NCBI RefSeq assembly: GCF_964355755.1
Contig: NC_092670.1
Location: 30,741,795-30,805,794, forward strand
Direction of reading: 5' to 3'
DNA: 64,000 nt
Source of the DNA: Antedon mediterranea
Lineage: Eukaryota; Echinodermata; Crinoidea; Comatulida; Antedonidae
This document shows, piece by piece, positions 48,081 to 61,312 of this stretch; position 1 is the stretch's first letter; each line of letters opens with the position of its first letter. A program made the position numbers and the translations under genes. The notes under the pieces are model-generated. The model did not search any database, was not told the DNA's origin, and was given only the letters and a program-made list of their open reading frames with translations.

Positions 48081-50312
48081 GAAACGATAGCATACTAAAT
48101 GTTAATATATTTACCCAAATGTTAAGTTTAAAATGTTTGATACGTAAAGGGGTTAACAAATTCATGTGAATTATTTTATTCAAGTTATTTTATACAAAGT
48201 GCCTCGTAAAGTAAATACTATATGTAAATATATAGGCCTACAGGGTTCAAAAAACGATATATAATTAAGAAGTAGACTGTCGTTATAGCTGTCTGTCCCT
48301 TTCAACTCAATTACAGTCCCTTACAACGCAGTATCGGAAAACAACATTCTAATGTAATAGAACATGAACTGGTGCAGGGTATATGGTACAATCAACTGGG
48401 GTTAAAAGGACACTAGTGGTCAAATCTGAACGGTATTCCACTGAAATAGGCCTGCTTCGGTTGAGTTCTGACGCCTACAAATATGCCTAACTTTTCCGTG
48501 GTGTATAACATTATAGTGTACGGATTAGTAAGCCTGTAGTGTGGAAAACAGCGTTTTTCTACGAATGCATCTTCGTACGTGAACATACATTTTTTTAAAG
48601 AGATTGATACATTTTCGTATTGTGAGAAATAAATACTACAGCTTCGCGTCTGAATATAATACCAAATACAACATAATTAATAGAAGCAAGCGGGTTTACA
48701 GAAAAGAATACTCAGCGAAAACAAAATTATCTGTTAATTTTTTTACCAATACATTTCGCATGATCAGTTATTACCAAAGCAACCAACCAGATGCCCAATC
48801 ACAACGCAACAATTTGTCCTCCAGATCAAAGGCTAAAATTATTGCATTTATCCGACAATTATCCGATTTAAATGCGTTAATTATAGGTTAATTTTTCTTC
48901 AGTAGAATCGGTTAAACCCCGTTTCCGCAGGCAGTCTATCATTTAATTTTTATCGGTTAATTACCGGTTAATTGTTGGCTGTGGAAACACGGTCTACGCT
49001 GATTCTATAGCTCTACAACATTACAGTTCAGTAAATTAAATTTCTATTCCAATAAAAGTTCTTATACGTACGCGTCTCGTCACGGTAAATGTGTACACAT
49101 CTTCCCCATAGACTGAACACATTCCGGCCTCTATAGCCTACAAACTCTCTTTTTTTGTGTTACGAGGCTAAATTCATCTTGCTAATTAATCAATTCTCAA
49201 TCTTAAAAGGTATTCGTTAAAGTGAAATATTACACTTAACGTTTTGCGACTGAAATCGTCAATCGTACAAAAAGAAAAATATAACCTCCTTGTCTGCGGA
49301 TAAATTATAAAATACAGTAACTAGACTCGATTCTAAATGACTTGCGATAGTCGGTTAGAAACTGTCTGTGACAGATGCAGAAACGGGCGCAATTTGTAAC
49401 AACTTATTATTGGGTTGTATTAGGTTTACAGGAATTACAAATTCTGATACACGGTGAAAATATTCATCCCGAATAACGAATAATATATTTTTTCCTAGCA
49501 GGCCTAAATATTTTTAACTTTTGAAACACAAGTTATATCAAAAAGTGAATTATGACTACAAAAGCCCTTTGGGAGCATATTAAATAAAAAACGTCAACTA
49601 TAATAAATGTCATCAAACGGCAGCGCCTCAAAGGAATGTCATCGAAATAATATTTCGTAGACAAGAGCAGAAAGTCACCTGATGTTGTCACATACTGCCG
49701 TACGCTGTTGCCAAGACAACTAATGTTTCCCGGGATGTTGTAAACTACCGGTCGGTATTTGAAAGGAGACATTTTACAGGTGAGACATTACAGGTGGATT
49801 TAATTGCGTTAATTCATAATGCTGCTGTAGAACGGATTAAATGGAATATTTACATGATGAATGATAATGTATTAATTTTGAGAAATTATTATTTAAAAGT
49901 ATTGGAAATAGGAATGAGGCTTTTTTTTTTTTAGAGACAAGACAAACAATCATTCAACATAATGACATACAAACTTACCACTATAAAAAATATGGGATAT
50001 AATTGCCAATCCATTCTTATTCGTTACTGTATTGGTGGTTAGTTTAATGGTAAAAAAACATGCTAATAAAACAGGTTGGCTGGTAGGCTACTCGTATTTT
50101 CTACAAATCCGTTGTTTTTTAACTCGTGAAATTATAATTTATGTTGTTTTTTTTTAACAAATCTTGTTTTATTCGTGCCGTGCCGTGCAGGCAGTTTTAT
50201 TCAGGAAGCATTATGAAACTTTATCACAAGGAAGCTTACCGGTATTTACTACGGTTGAATTGTGTTATTCCATACCAAATCGCCAGTTCTTGTGCAAATC
50301 TATAAAAACATC
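48081..50312. other. Anonymous DNA with one small fold-back
   Basis: At 48917-48992 the arms CCCCGTTTCCGCAGGCAG and GTTGGCTGTGGAAACACGG are imperfect inverted copies around two CGGTTAATTR words, possibly a tiny MITE or part of one. No gene is supported; the 95-codon frame 48604-48891 has no recognisable motif. Confidence 0.45.
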
Positions 50313-50470
50313 ACTCTTCCTATGGGACAACCCTATTTAGGGGGAACGCTTTCATGAAACGAACAAGAAGCAATATTTGTTAACACTTGGCCAACCCTTA
50401 TTTATGGGACACCTCTATTAAGGGTACAATTTGTTGGGTCCTGAAGGTATCCCCTTAATAGGGGTTCTGA
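50313..50470 (+). repeat. Dispersed AACCCC/GGGACACC repeat, long copy
   Basis: Contains TATGGGACAACCC, TGAAACGAACAAGAAGCAATAT, TTATGGGACACCTCTATTAAG and ATCCCCTTAATAGGGGTTCT. The reverse complement of 61130-61312 has the same words in the same order, including AACGAACAAGGAGCAATAT, which establishes a real family. Confidence 0.7.
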
Positions 50471-52145
50471 GTGCGTACATCAATGAAATCATATATCGAT
50501 ATTATAAAATATTTGCCTTTAAAATGTATTTACATGCATGGTACAGATCACCAAACAGGAGCCTAATACTCTCTTAAGATGATACCACAAATAATGAATG
50601 TACGAGAAAAATTATAAGAGTAACAGGTCTATAATTTACCGAATAAAATTTCTATACATTCCACGAATACAAAACATTTATTATTTGTTTTATAAATGAA
50701 CTACTGTAAATGTCAAGCAATATACCGTAGGCCCATATAGAAATATGGTGATCGGAATGTGGCCGCCGGGTAGAACCGTTATTAGACGGCACATACAAGT
50801 TTGGTTATGAACGCGAAACAATCACAAACATCGTGTTATACATTGTAGTTTTTAGCACAATCCTGAACTGTCTGTATAATATTTTTTTTTTATCGAAAGT
50901 AATTTTTATTATTTTAACCAGCCTGTAGTGTTAGTGACTGTTGGTCTGGAATGAAATAAAATAAAAATAAAACATGTACCACCTGATGGATTCAAATAAT
51001 CCATGGCACGTGATACATACTATACAACTAATGTAAAAAATGGGAGGTGCTTAATCACCTTAAGAAAATTGAGCAAACATACTTCCTATAGGTTTTATAA
51101 ACGAATACCGTATATAAACTGTATAATACAGTCTATAATCATCATAAGGTAGTTGAACCGTCATTCGTTATCGTATTCAAACTATTTAAAATGGTTTTAA
51201 TTAGTCGTATCTTTGGAACAGGAAACATCATACATTTACATGTCTAACATGTCTAATAATAGCCATGACAAGTTAGAATGTTATCAACTTACTTAATAAT
51301 TGATTAGCAATACCGATATCATATCATAATTTTTTTTTTCGATTTGCTTTTCAGCGTTATTTTTAAAATTTTAATGTAATGGAATTTTTTTCTATAATGA
51401 TTAACGTGCCTTGAAAAAAAAAGTACATAAATAAAATATCGAATAGGATTATTGAGCTATGCACTTATAATTGAATATTGTTTGTAAAGCATTTATGATT
51501 ATGGGGAAGGGAGTGTGCCCCTTCTTCATGACTGTTAGTGCAAGTGCCTAACAACTATAGACCTTATTATTATGTGTTTCAAAAGTTATCGTTACCTCAC
51601 TAACGGATGACTCTACTAAAAGTTTAATATAAAATTGGTTTTTAATTCCAAAGTCATTTTAATGGTTAAGTTATATTATCAGTTGCTAATAACTTTGATA
51701 TCACAGTGATTGACTGGATATGAAAATTTCAATTTGATGACAAACGTGCAGATGATATTAAAAGTCCTCTTGATTTGACAGGGGATATCTATGCATCATG
51801 GTGATAAGGTATACCGTATTGAATCAATTATTTGGGAGTTTTAAAAGTAATAACAGCGGGGCCCGCGCGCTGTCGAACGGTGATTTGAAGATGCAACAGG
51901 GGCCTTTCTACAGGCTAGAAACAACTATTCAATGTATTTAAACATCGCTTTTGCCAGAGGTTTCTGTTGTTTTACCCTACCAATTCATGACCAGAAGAAA
52001 CTTAGCCGGGAGTCCACTTACAGGTGTGCATTTCTTTTCAAAAGGTATTGCATAAATGGTGCATTAAGTACTATTCAACGCGGACATAATTATATGCCTT
52101 CACTCGGTTGTGGTTGAAAAACCTATAATGCTGACATTAATTTGT
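50471..52145. other. Anonymous AT-rich DNA
   Basis: No gene or element recognised. A GGGGCCCGCGCGC word at about 51858 is an isolated GC patch. Confidence 0.5.
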
Positions 52146-52205
52146 TGTAGAACCCCTTCTTTGGGACGGTTATTAAGAAAACACCTCTATTAAAGAGACA
52201 CATTA
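52146..52205 (+). repeat. Dispersed AACCCC/GGGACACC repeat, fragment
   Basis: TAGAACCCCTTCTTTGGGACGG followed by ACACCTCTATTAAAGAGACAC, the end blocks of the family without the middle. Confidence 0.5.
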
Positions 52206-55200
52206 AGCATTTACATTCTTACAGGATTCTGCCTTAACACGTTGGGAAAAATACGTATCGGACACGATAATGATTGTTTTCCCAGTTTTCCTTTTCTAAA
52301 CGTAGTTCTAAGTTAACCTCTTTTCGCACGTCGCGCGAATTAATATCATGCCAATTGTTAATGTTATATTTTTTTCTCTTATACGTTTTCATTTTCCCAT
52401 TGAACTAACGTTCGTTTCTCAAACCGAATCCAGGACAGCCATACTAATCTGCTCCTAAATTAGAATTGAATCGTTTCAAATTCTCAAAAAGCTGCTAGCA
52501 AAAACGACTAGGGTTTCAGACATCACGTGACATGAGAAACCCAATCGTGCGTTTCATGAAAACGTATAATAATATACGAGTAAAATATAAGTTGCGTTAA
52601 GTAGGCTAAAGGTTATAACAATTGGGTTAGTAATACATCGTTGATTGTTTCTACTACTCAATCCTATAAATTAAGATCGACAAGTGATGACATAACTATG
52701 AATTATATTTAGCATTAAGGCATTTTTGGATAACTTACACACTTCAAACAAAATAAGAAACATGTTACTCTAAATAAACACATTCAAAACTTTGATCTTT
52801 ACAAAAACCTTAATTTCCATATAATTTTTTTTTTTAAGAATTGATTATTTGAAAAACAGCACAGCAATAACGAAACTTTATCGAGTGAACTGATGGTAGA
52901 TTACTGAAAGAAATGTTGAGTGATATCACTAAGGGTCCGGTATAATATTAATAATAGTGATAAGTTGTCAATGGAGCAAGTCAAGCAAGCAAATCCACGG
53001 GCGTAGACTTAGCGAATTCCGAATTCACCGCGTTGAAGTTAAAAATCACCGGCGTTCGATTTGATGTTCACTGAAATCGTCTGTTGCGTCGACAATACGG
53101 TCATTGGACGCTTCGCGTACTAATTATTTCAGTCTTAAGATATTTGTCGCCGTAATTCTTTCCAATTAAATTAACACCTGTAAATGACCTTTATAAATAT
53201 TTCTATAAACCCCAGCATTACTATAATTTAATTTTTTTTATTACATTTCAAGCATGGAATGACACAATAAAGTAAATTTGTAACATTGTTAATCTGATAA
53301 GAAATGAAACAGGGAAAACCACAAAACAAGCAAAAAAAGATTTTACAATGGCTAGGCGCATGCCTGAGTTCTGACGTCAACTTTAACTATACCTACCAAG
53401 AAATACATAATGAGCGGACTCCTACTATTTATTGCACAGTGACATGAATACTGTGTGTTATACTTTTTCTCCTTAATAGGTCTAAAATTATAATTTATAT
53501 GATTAGGCCTATGTAAAACTTAATATTGATTAGCATGTCAATGTGTTCATTTACAGAAGATAGGCAGATTCGTGATTTTTTTTTTAAATCAACGTGAATA
53601 AGGTAATAATCAGTTAGCCTAAAAAATAGCTTTCATTTATTGCCAATCAAAGTTTAAAATCAGACCAACGACGTCATTATACCATTGGCGTGTGTCAGTA
53701 AATGTTAGCCAAAAGCCTAATGTTTTAAATATCAACAGGAAAAAACGCTAAATGATACTATTTAAATGAATGAAAGGAGTAGAAATAGCATCATCGCAGT
53801 AAATCGTTTGATAAACTATCAATATGAGCAAAGTTACTGGCGGCGTTCTACATATATAGGTAAATAGTGTACCAAAATAATATGACGTTAAGGGGCACAG
53901 TTTTGGACAGATTTTTGTCACATTTGAATGAAATAAATCCTGTATTACAACTTGTGTAGTGTCGAAACAGAATTATACAACGATAGTTGCTTTGAAAAAT
54001 GACAAATGTTCCAGCGACACTTGTATGAATACCTTTTCAAAAAGTTTAATTATAGAGGGCGATATATCAATGCGCGGAAACTAATCATATTGGCGTCATG
54101 GAGGATTATTTAATCCAGATTTCCTAACGAATGAGTAGGCCTATACGTACGCCTGTAGAATTAGGCGAATTCAACTTTGATGAATATGGAAGGTTTGGAT
54201 AACAGAGATACAGACTATGTTAATTCTATTTTATGGCGATCGTAGTTGGGAGTATTCTAGTATAACACTTAGTGAATAAATGACACCTCATACTACAAAA
54301 TATACAGTATGCAAATTAATTAGCTCAAATGTGTAATTTCGGAAAATATATTATAATTTAATATATCCTGGTAACCATTAATTTTGAAAGAACGGTGATA
54401 TCTATTTTAATCGGCAATTATTTAATTCAAAGATGTTGATACTACAAAATATCGATATTAGGCCTATTTTGTTTAAAACAAGATATGTGATAAAAAAAAT
54501 GTCTATAGCTAACATCTTAAAAATAGATGCATTTGTTATGTTCTTGTTTATATTTTAGCGTTACGTTCGCGTGGATCACCTAACTCGACCCGGTGACGAG
54601 TTAATCTAGTTTACGTTATTCTGATTAAATTTATTATTTTTCCACCTATAAATAATTCGAAAATATAATTAAAATACAGTATTTTATCAATACTCAACTT
54701 CTTGTTCGAAGAGCTGAGCTACTCTAGCAAGTTGTCAATGTTGAACCTGATTTCCAGTGAATCGTGTATGTACCTTAGTTATCAACATCTATTCCCTAGA
54801 GCAAATAAATACAATATTTCAATTTATTTAGCCATCTCAAACGATAGAGTCACGCAGTCGACATCTTATAAAAGAATACAATATGTAATTATACTTATAT
54901 CAATGCTGCAAATTTATTTTCAATATCACAGTTTTGCATTGTACATGCCTATGCATTTCAAAAATTTCCCTGAACTCATGTTGTTACTCTAGAGTATTAT
55001 ACGAGAAATGTCTGTGTTTAAAATGTGGTTCCCCTGGGTGAGGCGTGACGGCACGCAGGAATACGTAACGCCGACAGCAATAACTTGCACTGACCGATGC
55101 TATAGAGATATTTGTCATGAAAACTAGAATTTATTCGATAATAAATAAAAGTAATCCAACCACACGCATTCGCTTTCCTGTTTAAGGTGAAAGTTTTCTA

Positions 55201-56612
55201 ATAATTGTTAAATCAGCTTCTTATACCGACGAACATCATCGTCAGCATTTCTTGTTATATATTGTGTTCAAATAAATAGAATATATCTGTGCTATTTTGC
55301 CTTGTTTTTTTCGAATTCCCCCTCCCCTTCCCGCAACAAAACACCCTTCCTAACGCTAGGCATAAAATAAAATAAAACATCACGCCTACTGTAAGACAAG
55401 AATCCCTAGTCAAGATGTTTAATTTGCTTTGAATGTCAGTAACCGAATTCACCAAGGATGTTTATTGTGTCAAAGTGCAAATGGTGAATACAAGATTTGA
55501 ACCGGGGTCCATGAGATTAGGAAGTATTATAAGCAGTCTAGGCCTACACAAAGAGATATTCAACCACCTGCTTAAAAAAATACACAACAGAGAGAGATAG
55601 AGCCAAGTACTATTTTAAAGTTTGTATTAAAGTCTGGTTTATATGTCAATTTAACTTCGTGCACATTGGTACTGATAGGCACTGACATGTGTCTCCCAAT
55701 ACTCCCATAGTTATGGTCTAGGCCTACTTCCGATTTGTAGTACAACCGTATACACATTGACCAAGTTCACAACTTTAACATTGTGCTATTTTTAACTCAC
55801 CAAACGGAAACGCATTGCTTCTGGTAATCGTACTGTAATCATTTTGTTTAGTTTTTAGTTTATTTATTTATTTTAATGTTACTGTAATGTTTCTTTACAA
55901 TATAGTTATTTAATCAGATCAACAAGTTGTTATTAATTTAATTTAGCTAGAATTACATTTTGTAACTAAACTTCTCTCAAGTTTTTCATCCATGTTGAAA
56001 ATAAATACTAAACTCCGGTCACGTAACTAATTTAATTTCCTATATTTAAAGAGATGGTTAACTCACACAACTTCCACAAACCCAGGGTTCTTATCAAAAT
56101 AACACTAACCTGGATAATTGAATGACTGTTTTGAAACTGATACTCATCCGGATAATAATACCAAAATACTTCACGGAGTTTGCTTTATACAGTATGTATA
56201 TATATATATATATATTGGCCTACACCATTACATAAGTAAAGTTCTAGCAGAAAAGTGTAAGACTTTATGTACAATGTATACATTAAGCACTTTATAATGT
56301 GAGAGGTTAGAAAACAGGTAATTAGTTCAAGAACAAGGAGTGGCACTTGGGATCAATGTTGTAAAATTGGAAATGGGTATGGAAAAGTGTTTTTGTATTT
56401 TTTCCCTTAATTGTACATTGACAAGTAATGAGGATTATCATCGGCAAATTCACAATTGTATTACTGTATATGTAATACTATTCCTCTGACAGTTTTAACT
56501 TGTGACGAATGATTTATATACGGAGACTGTCGGGTGCTTAGTCCTATCAAGAGACATGATCATACGAGACCTGTCCTGTAAAAAATTCTGCCATCGGTTT
56601 CGACGTCACTAA
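52206..56612. other. Anonymous AT-rich DNA
   Basis: Over 4 kb with no supported gene. A (TA)n tract lies at 56195-56215. The 96-codon frame at 54702-54992 is open but shows no motif. Confidence 0.5.
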
Positions 56613-56939
56613 AGGCCCATTTACACTAGGTCTATAACGATCGATAATGAATGGATTATGCATTTTGTCATATACATAAACAAAAGCAATCTAAAAAGTG
56701 TTCATCTGTAACTATAGGAAAACCCCCTTACTAGCTTTGATGAAAATAATATTTCAAAACCTCTAATTATGACGTCATAGTTGTAGGAGCAATGATTGAT
56801 CCTGACGTCACTTGACTGGCTTTTTTAAATAAACCAGCATAACCAGTTATTAGAATGAACATTTCTAATTTCTTTTGCTTTATGTAAAAAAAAGTGTATG
56901 TTTCTATTATCGACGATGGCTATCAATCATAAACGGGCA
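56613..56939. mobile_element. TTAA-flanked MITE, family C, copy 2
   Basis: 327 bp. The left end AGGCCCATTTACACTA..ATAACGATCGATAAT is intact relative to copy 1. The right end TATCGACGATGGCTATC...AAACGGGCA is diverged. Outside stand CTAA (56609-56612) and TTAA (56940-56943), a TTAA duplication with one change. It shares internal stretches with 38564-38900. Confidence 0.75.
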
Positions 56940-57412
56940 TTAAAGTAACTATCTCATTAATAACTATACACTGTTAGATGTTTCTTTAATTTTATATATC
57001 AAAATATTGTTTTATGTAACATAGCTAATGAGCAAATCAGTACACTCAATATCTCCTCAGATGAAAAATAAAGACAACATTTCATTAGGACTAGTCAATG
57101 AAACAAGGTCACTAAATGATAAAGTATCCAATGCGTTTTATCTTTTATTTTAATCGCCAACATATTTTTGAAAAGGCAAAAACTATGTAAGATATGTTTC
57201 AAAGAAATTATATACGTTCAATAACAAAAAGTAAGATGTTGATTAATTCACAGTATAATCGATATGTTGTGAGAAGGTTAGATGTATCAAATGTGTGAAG
57301 AGTACAGGAAATGGGTGACAGTACTTGATATGTGAATACATTAATCTTAAAGATAAAATAAAATTGTTTAACAATTGATGTCGAATAGGCCATTTTGATT
57401 TTGCGTATCCAA
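56940..57412. other. Anonymous DNA before the 39 bp array
   Basis: AT-rich, with nothing that looks like a promoter or a first exon for the open frame that follows. Confidence 0.4.
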
Positions 57413-58501
57413 ATGGTTTTGATCACCACCTCATCTCCATCAACCTCATCATACATCACAAGCACCACCTCATCTCCATCACCCTCGGCATACATCACAA
57501 CCACCACCTCGTCTCCATCGCCCTCAGCATGTCTCACAAGCACCACCTCATCTCCATCACCCTCGGCATACATCACAACCGCCACCTCATATCATTCACC
57601 CTCAGCATGTCTCACAAGCAACCCCTCATCTCCATCACCCTCAGCATGTCTCACAAGCACCACCTCATCTCCATCACCCTCAGCATGTCTCACAAGCACC
57701 ACCTCATCTCCATCACCCTCAGTATGTCTCATAACCGCCACATCATCTCCATTACCCTCAGCATGTCTCACAAGCACCACCTCATCTCCATCACCCTCAG
57801 CATACATCACACCCGCCACCTCATCTCCATCACCCTCTGCATGTCGCAAAAGCACCACCTCATCTCCATCACCCTCAGCTTACATCACAACCGCCACCTC
57901 ATCTCCATCACCCTCAACATGTCTCACAAGCAACACCTTATCTCCATCACCCTCAGCATACATCACAACCGCCACCTCATCTCCATCACCCTCAGCTTAC
58001 ATTACAACCACCACCTCATCTCTATCACCCTCAGCTTACATCACAACCGCCACCTCATCTCCATCACCCTCAGCATGTATCACAAGCAACACCTTATCTC
58101 CATCACCCTCAGCATACATCACAACCGCCACCTCATATCCATCACCCTCAACATGTCTCACAAGCACCACCTCATCTCCATCACCCTCAGCGTGGCTCAC
58201 AAGCACCACCTCATCTCCATCACCCTCAGCATGTCTCACAAGCAACACCTCATCTCCATCACCCTCAGCATACATCACAACCGCCACCTCATCCATCACC
58301 CTTAGCATGTCTCACAAGCACCACCTCATCTCTATATTACCCTCAGCATACATCACAACCGCCACCTCATATCATTCACCTTCAGCATGTCTCACAAGCA
58401 CCACCTCACCCTCACTTGTCAACTATGCACCACCACATCTCCACCCTCGCCAAGCCGTCACCTTTACAACCACCACCACGCAGCAACCTCGTTCACTCTA
58501 A
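57413..58501 (+). CDS. Repeat-encoded Ser/Thr/Pro-rich open frame, doubtful gene
   Basis: From the ATG at 57413 a frame of about 362 codons runs to 58501. It consists of 13-residue repeats SPSPSACLTSTTS alternating with SPSPSAYITTATS and ends in a short His/Thr/Gln-rich tail. It has no signal peptide and no other domain. A mucin-like extracellular tail is what such repeats would make if expressed. But the 39 bp unit lacks stops in at least two + frames (57529-58305 is also open) and on the minus strand (repeated EGDGDEVVLVRHA), so openness is no evidence of coding. Near the right end a 2 bp loss and a 2 bp gain cancel out and keep the frame. Confidence 0.15.
   Translation: MVLITTSSPSTSSYITSTTSSPSPSAYITTTTSSPSPSACLTSTTSSPSPSAYITTATSYHSPSACLTSNPSSPSPSACLTSTTSSPSPSACLTSTTSSPSPSVCLITATSSPLPSACLTSTTSSPSPSAYITPATSSPSPSACRKSTTSSPSPSAYITTATSSPSPSTCLTSNTLSPSPSAYITTATSSPSPSAYITTTTSSLSPSAYITTATSSPSPSACITSNTLSPSPSAYITTATSYPSPSTCLTSTTSSPSPSAWLTSTTSSPSPSACLTSNTSSPSPSAYITTATSSITLSMSHKHHLISILPSAYITTATSYHSPSACLTSTTSPSLVNYAPPHLHPRQAVTFTTTTTQQPRSL
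57423..58413. repeat. 39 bp minisatellite, about 25 copies
   Basis: The unit is CACCTCATCTCCATCACCCT plus CAGCATGTCTCACAAGCAC, with a second common form in which GTCTCACAAGCAC is replaced by ACATCACAACCGC. The two forms are intermingled without strict alternation. There is strong strand asymmetry: the + strand has almost no G. Confidence 0.95.
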
Positions 58502-59935
58502 CACAGGCGATCATACAAATTACAACACATGTCACATGCACATATACCCTTATATTATGTTAACGTTTTAATAGTCATATTTATCATATCGATACCAATT
58601 TTTGTTTGTGCATTTTAATAGACAGGTCAACGCATTGTAGGATACAATTGTGTTTACAAAAATGTATATGTGTCTTATATATTGAATATAGGTGATATTC
58701 TAACTCTATATCGACATACGCTAAGTTATAAATCTCATGACACATCAAAACTGATATTATTATGGGAAAGTTCACGCTGACATATTACAACAAAGTAGAC
58801 AAATGTTATCGTAATAAAACTGTCTATCGTAAAATATTCCCATAAGTTAAAGAGGCACTCTATTCAAATAAATTGATGAACTTGAAATGGTTTTAAAAGT
58901 GTTTTATGCGAGTTGTATAGGCATAACAATAAATCTCACTCAATATATAAAAAAAATTAGGCGGCCTACGTTGTCAATTCAAACACTGCTCAGTAGCCTC
59001 CATGATATTGTCGTTACTGATGTGTATTAGGGCCTACACTATTTTCATTTTATGGTGTGTATAAACCATAACTTGTTTGACTGGGAAACCGATACAGAGA
59101 ATTATGATATAGGCCTAATGCAAATTCTCTTCGGCTTAGATGGGAGAAAATGCTATACTACTTACAGCCGGATTTTTGGAAATGGTTTTGACTTTATACT
59201 ACATCAAAACCGTATTATTAAGGCAATGTGTTTGTATCACTCCACTATTAAGCAAACTGACGAGTGACTTGAGTAATATCACAACTGTTAACAACAGGTC
59301 AACTTAAATGTGATGATTAATTTCTGGCAATGTCAGTAAACTCAATTTGCATTGTTACTAAAAATAAAATAAATACAATAATAGTGTAGGGCCTATGTAC
59401 TCCAATTAGTGTAGCGCGCCAAAAGAGGGGAGGGCAATGTGACAGGTACGGGAAGAAAGTTGGAGAAATTCTTACATGAAATTGAAACGTTCAGATATAA
59501 GTAACTGTTCGGGGTATTTGCAATAAAATATTTAGGCCTATATTTTTATGAAAAAATAGTAGAGTAAACTATAGTACAAGACGAAGTAGAATAAATACTA
59601 ATTTTCGGCCTCTCAGTCTCATTTATGTTTCATAAAGCACTGAAGACATCGGTATGAATTACAATATTATGTACTCACCATTTTGTAGAAGTATAGCATG
59701 AAATGAAAGAAATATCAAAAGAAATAAAAACTTTTATATTCGTATTTATTCAAACAACTCTTTTGAGACAGGGCTTTAGAGTCTGTGAGGTCTGAAAATG
59801 CAAACGAGTATTTTACTGTGGTCAATGAGAAATTTACATTGTAAATAACTATTTTTCTATTGAAAAGTAGTGGAGTGTTACTTAACAATCCGATGTAGAC
59901 GTATAAAAGCAAACATATCTTCTTTTTTTAATGGA
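58502..59935. other. Anonymous AT-rich DNA
   Basis: No gene or element recognised. The 71-codon frame 59052-59267 carries no known motif. Confidence 0.5.
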
Positions 59936-60013
59936 GACGCAAACATCCTTACTTTAGACGCAAAAATACATACTGTAGACGCAAACAGGCTTACTGTGAC
60001 GCAAAAAGACTTC
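59936..60013. repeat. 20-21 bp tandem repeat, four copies
   Basis: GACGCAAA recurs at 59936, 59957, 59978 and 59998, followed in most copies by TTACTGTA-like sequence. Confidence 0.8.
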
Positions 60014-60167
60014 GACGATGTCATTAGGCCTACTTTTTGTTTATTGTTTATTGACCAATTGGTCATTTGATCGATGGAATTTCTAAGTTTTTAAACAAAT
60101 TAATAACATCAAACACGACTCGAGAGGACTGTCACTTTAAAAATAGTTATTAAATAAAATTTATCGT

Positions 60168-60300
60168 TTTTGGGACACCCCGGTACAGTGGAGACTGTAC
60201 TTATAGTCACCTGGGACAAACGAGGGGAAAACGAACCCTTAGGTTATACCTCTATCAACGGGACACGATCCGAGTTCCCGATTATAAAGGTTATACTGCA
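60168..60300 (+). repeat. Dispersed AACCCC/GGGACACC repeat, copy
   Basis: Contains TTTTGGGACACCCCGG, CACCTGGGACAAACGAGG, GAACCCTTAGG, TACCTCTATCAACGGGACACG and GAGTTCCCGATTATAAAGG, a diverged form of the family. Confidence 0.55.
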
Positions 60301-61129
60301 TTCTGTACGGTATAATATTCATCGATTAGTATATTAATAATGCACGTACATAATTATAATGTATTGCGTATAATGAGGTACAGCAATAAGCTCACAATAC
60401 ATTGATGTGCTGTATTCGATTAGTACACAACAATCAAAAAGATAATGCATGTAATTGAATTTGACAATTAAACAACACTTAATAGACACATTCACCAACA
60501 CACATGATGTGTATCATCACACAACGTTTCATCTGCAATGAATACACAAACGCATACAAATGTAATACAGATAGGGTGAGCACTTTTGACCAGTATATAA
60601 TTAATCCAGAGCTTTCATCCGTGGTCATTTTGATTAACTCAGTTAATACTGTATAGTAGAATAGCAGGCAATTAGCCGTGTATTCGTTTCGTATTACTAT
60701 TATTACACTACTTATGGTTAGAAGACAGCAGTTGTTCAAAATGTATTAAACATATAAAATTAGAAAATTTTATCATTCTGAGCATATATTTTAAACAAAA
60801 TTTGTAAAAGCAATGCCTATTCCACAAATATACAACAGTCTTAAATAATTATTATAATATTGATATCGATATTCCTAATGAAATGCTAGGAATTGAAGTA
60901 TAAAAATAATAATGTGGTTTTTTTTTCTTTTTAATTGAGATGCAATGGCATCACGCAAAATAATACGTTCACTAAATGCTAACGTCCGTTTCCACGTTAC
61001 ACACTTGTACGCTTCGTCCAAATAATGTATTGATTGTCCGCTGTAAGAACGGCAATAATTTAAAGGGGGCTGCGGCGTTGGATCCGACAACACGGGATTA
61101 TTGTGGATAAACATATAGCATGAATACAG
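60301..61129. other. Anonymous AT-rich DNA
   Basis: Nothing supported. Confidence 0.5.
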
Positions 61130-61312
61130 TAGAACGCCTCGTAACCTCTTAATAGAGGTTTCCTTGAATGGGGGTTCGCCATAATGTTAAGACATATTGC
61201 TCCTTGTTCGTTTCACAGTAAATTGTCTCCTTATAATTAGTATTTATAATTATAGGGGTGGCCCCTGAATACAGGTGTCCCAACATGAGTGGTTTAACTG
61301 TAGTTAAATAGA
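61130..61312 (-). repeat. Dispersed AACCCC/GGGACACC repeat, long copy (reverse)
   Basis: On the minus strand: TTGGGACACCTGTATTCAGG, GAAACGAACAAGGAGCAATAT, TGGCGAACCCCCATTCAAGG, AACCTCTATTAAGAGG. It aligns along its length with 50313-50470. Confidence 0.7.

Noticed and set aside
57529-58305. Second long frame (repeat MSHKHHLISITLS) and the reverse EGDGDEV frames
   Set aside because: All are alternative readings of the 39 bp minisatellite; at most one could be real and none has independent support.
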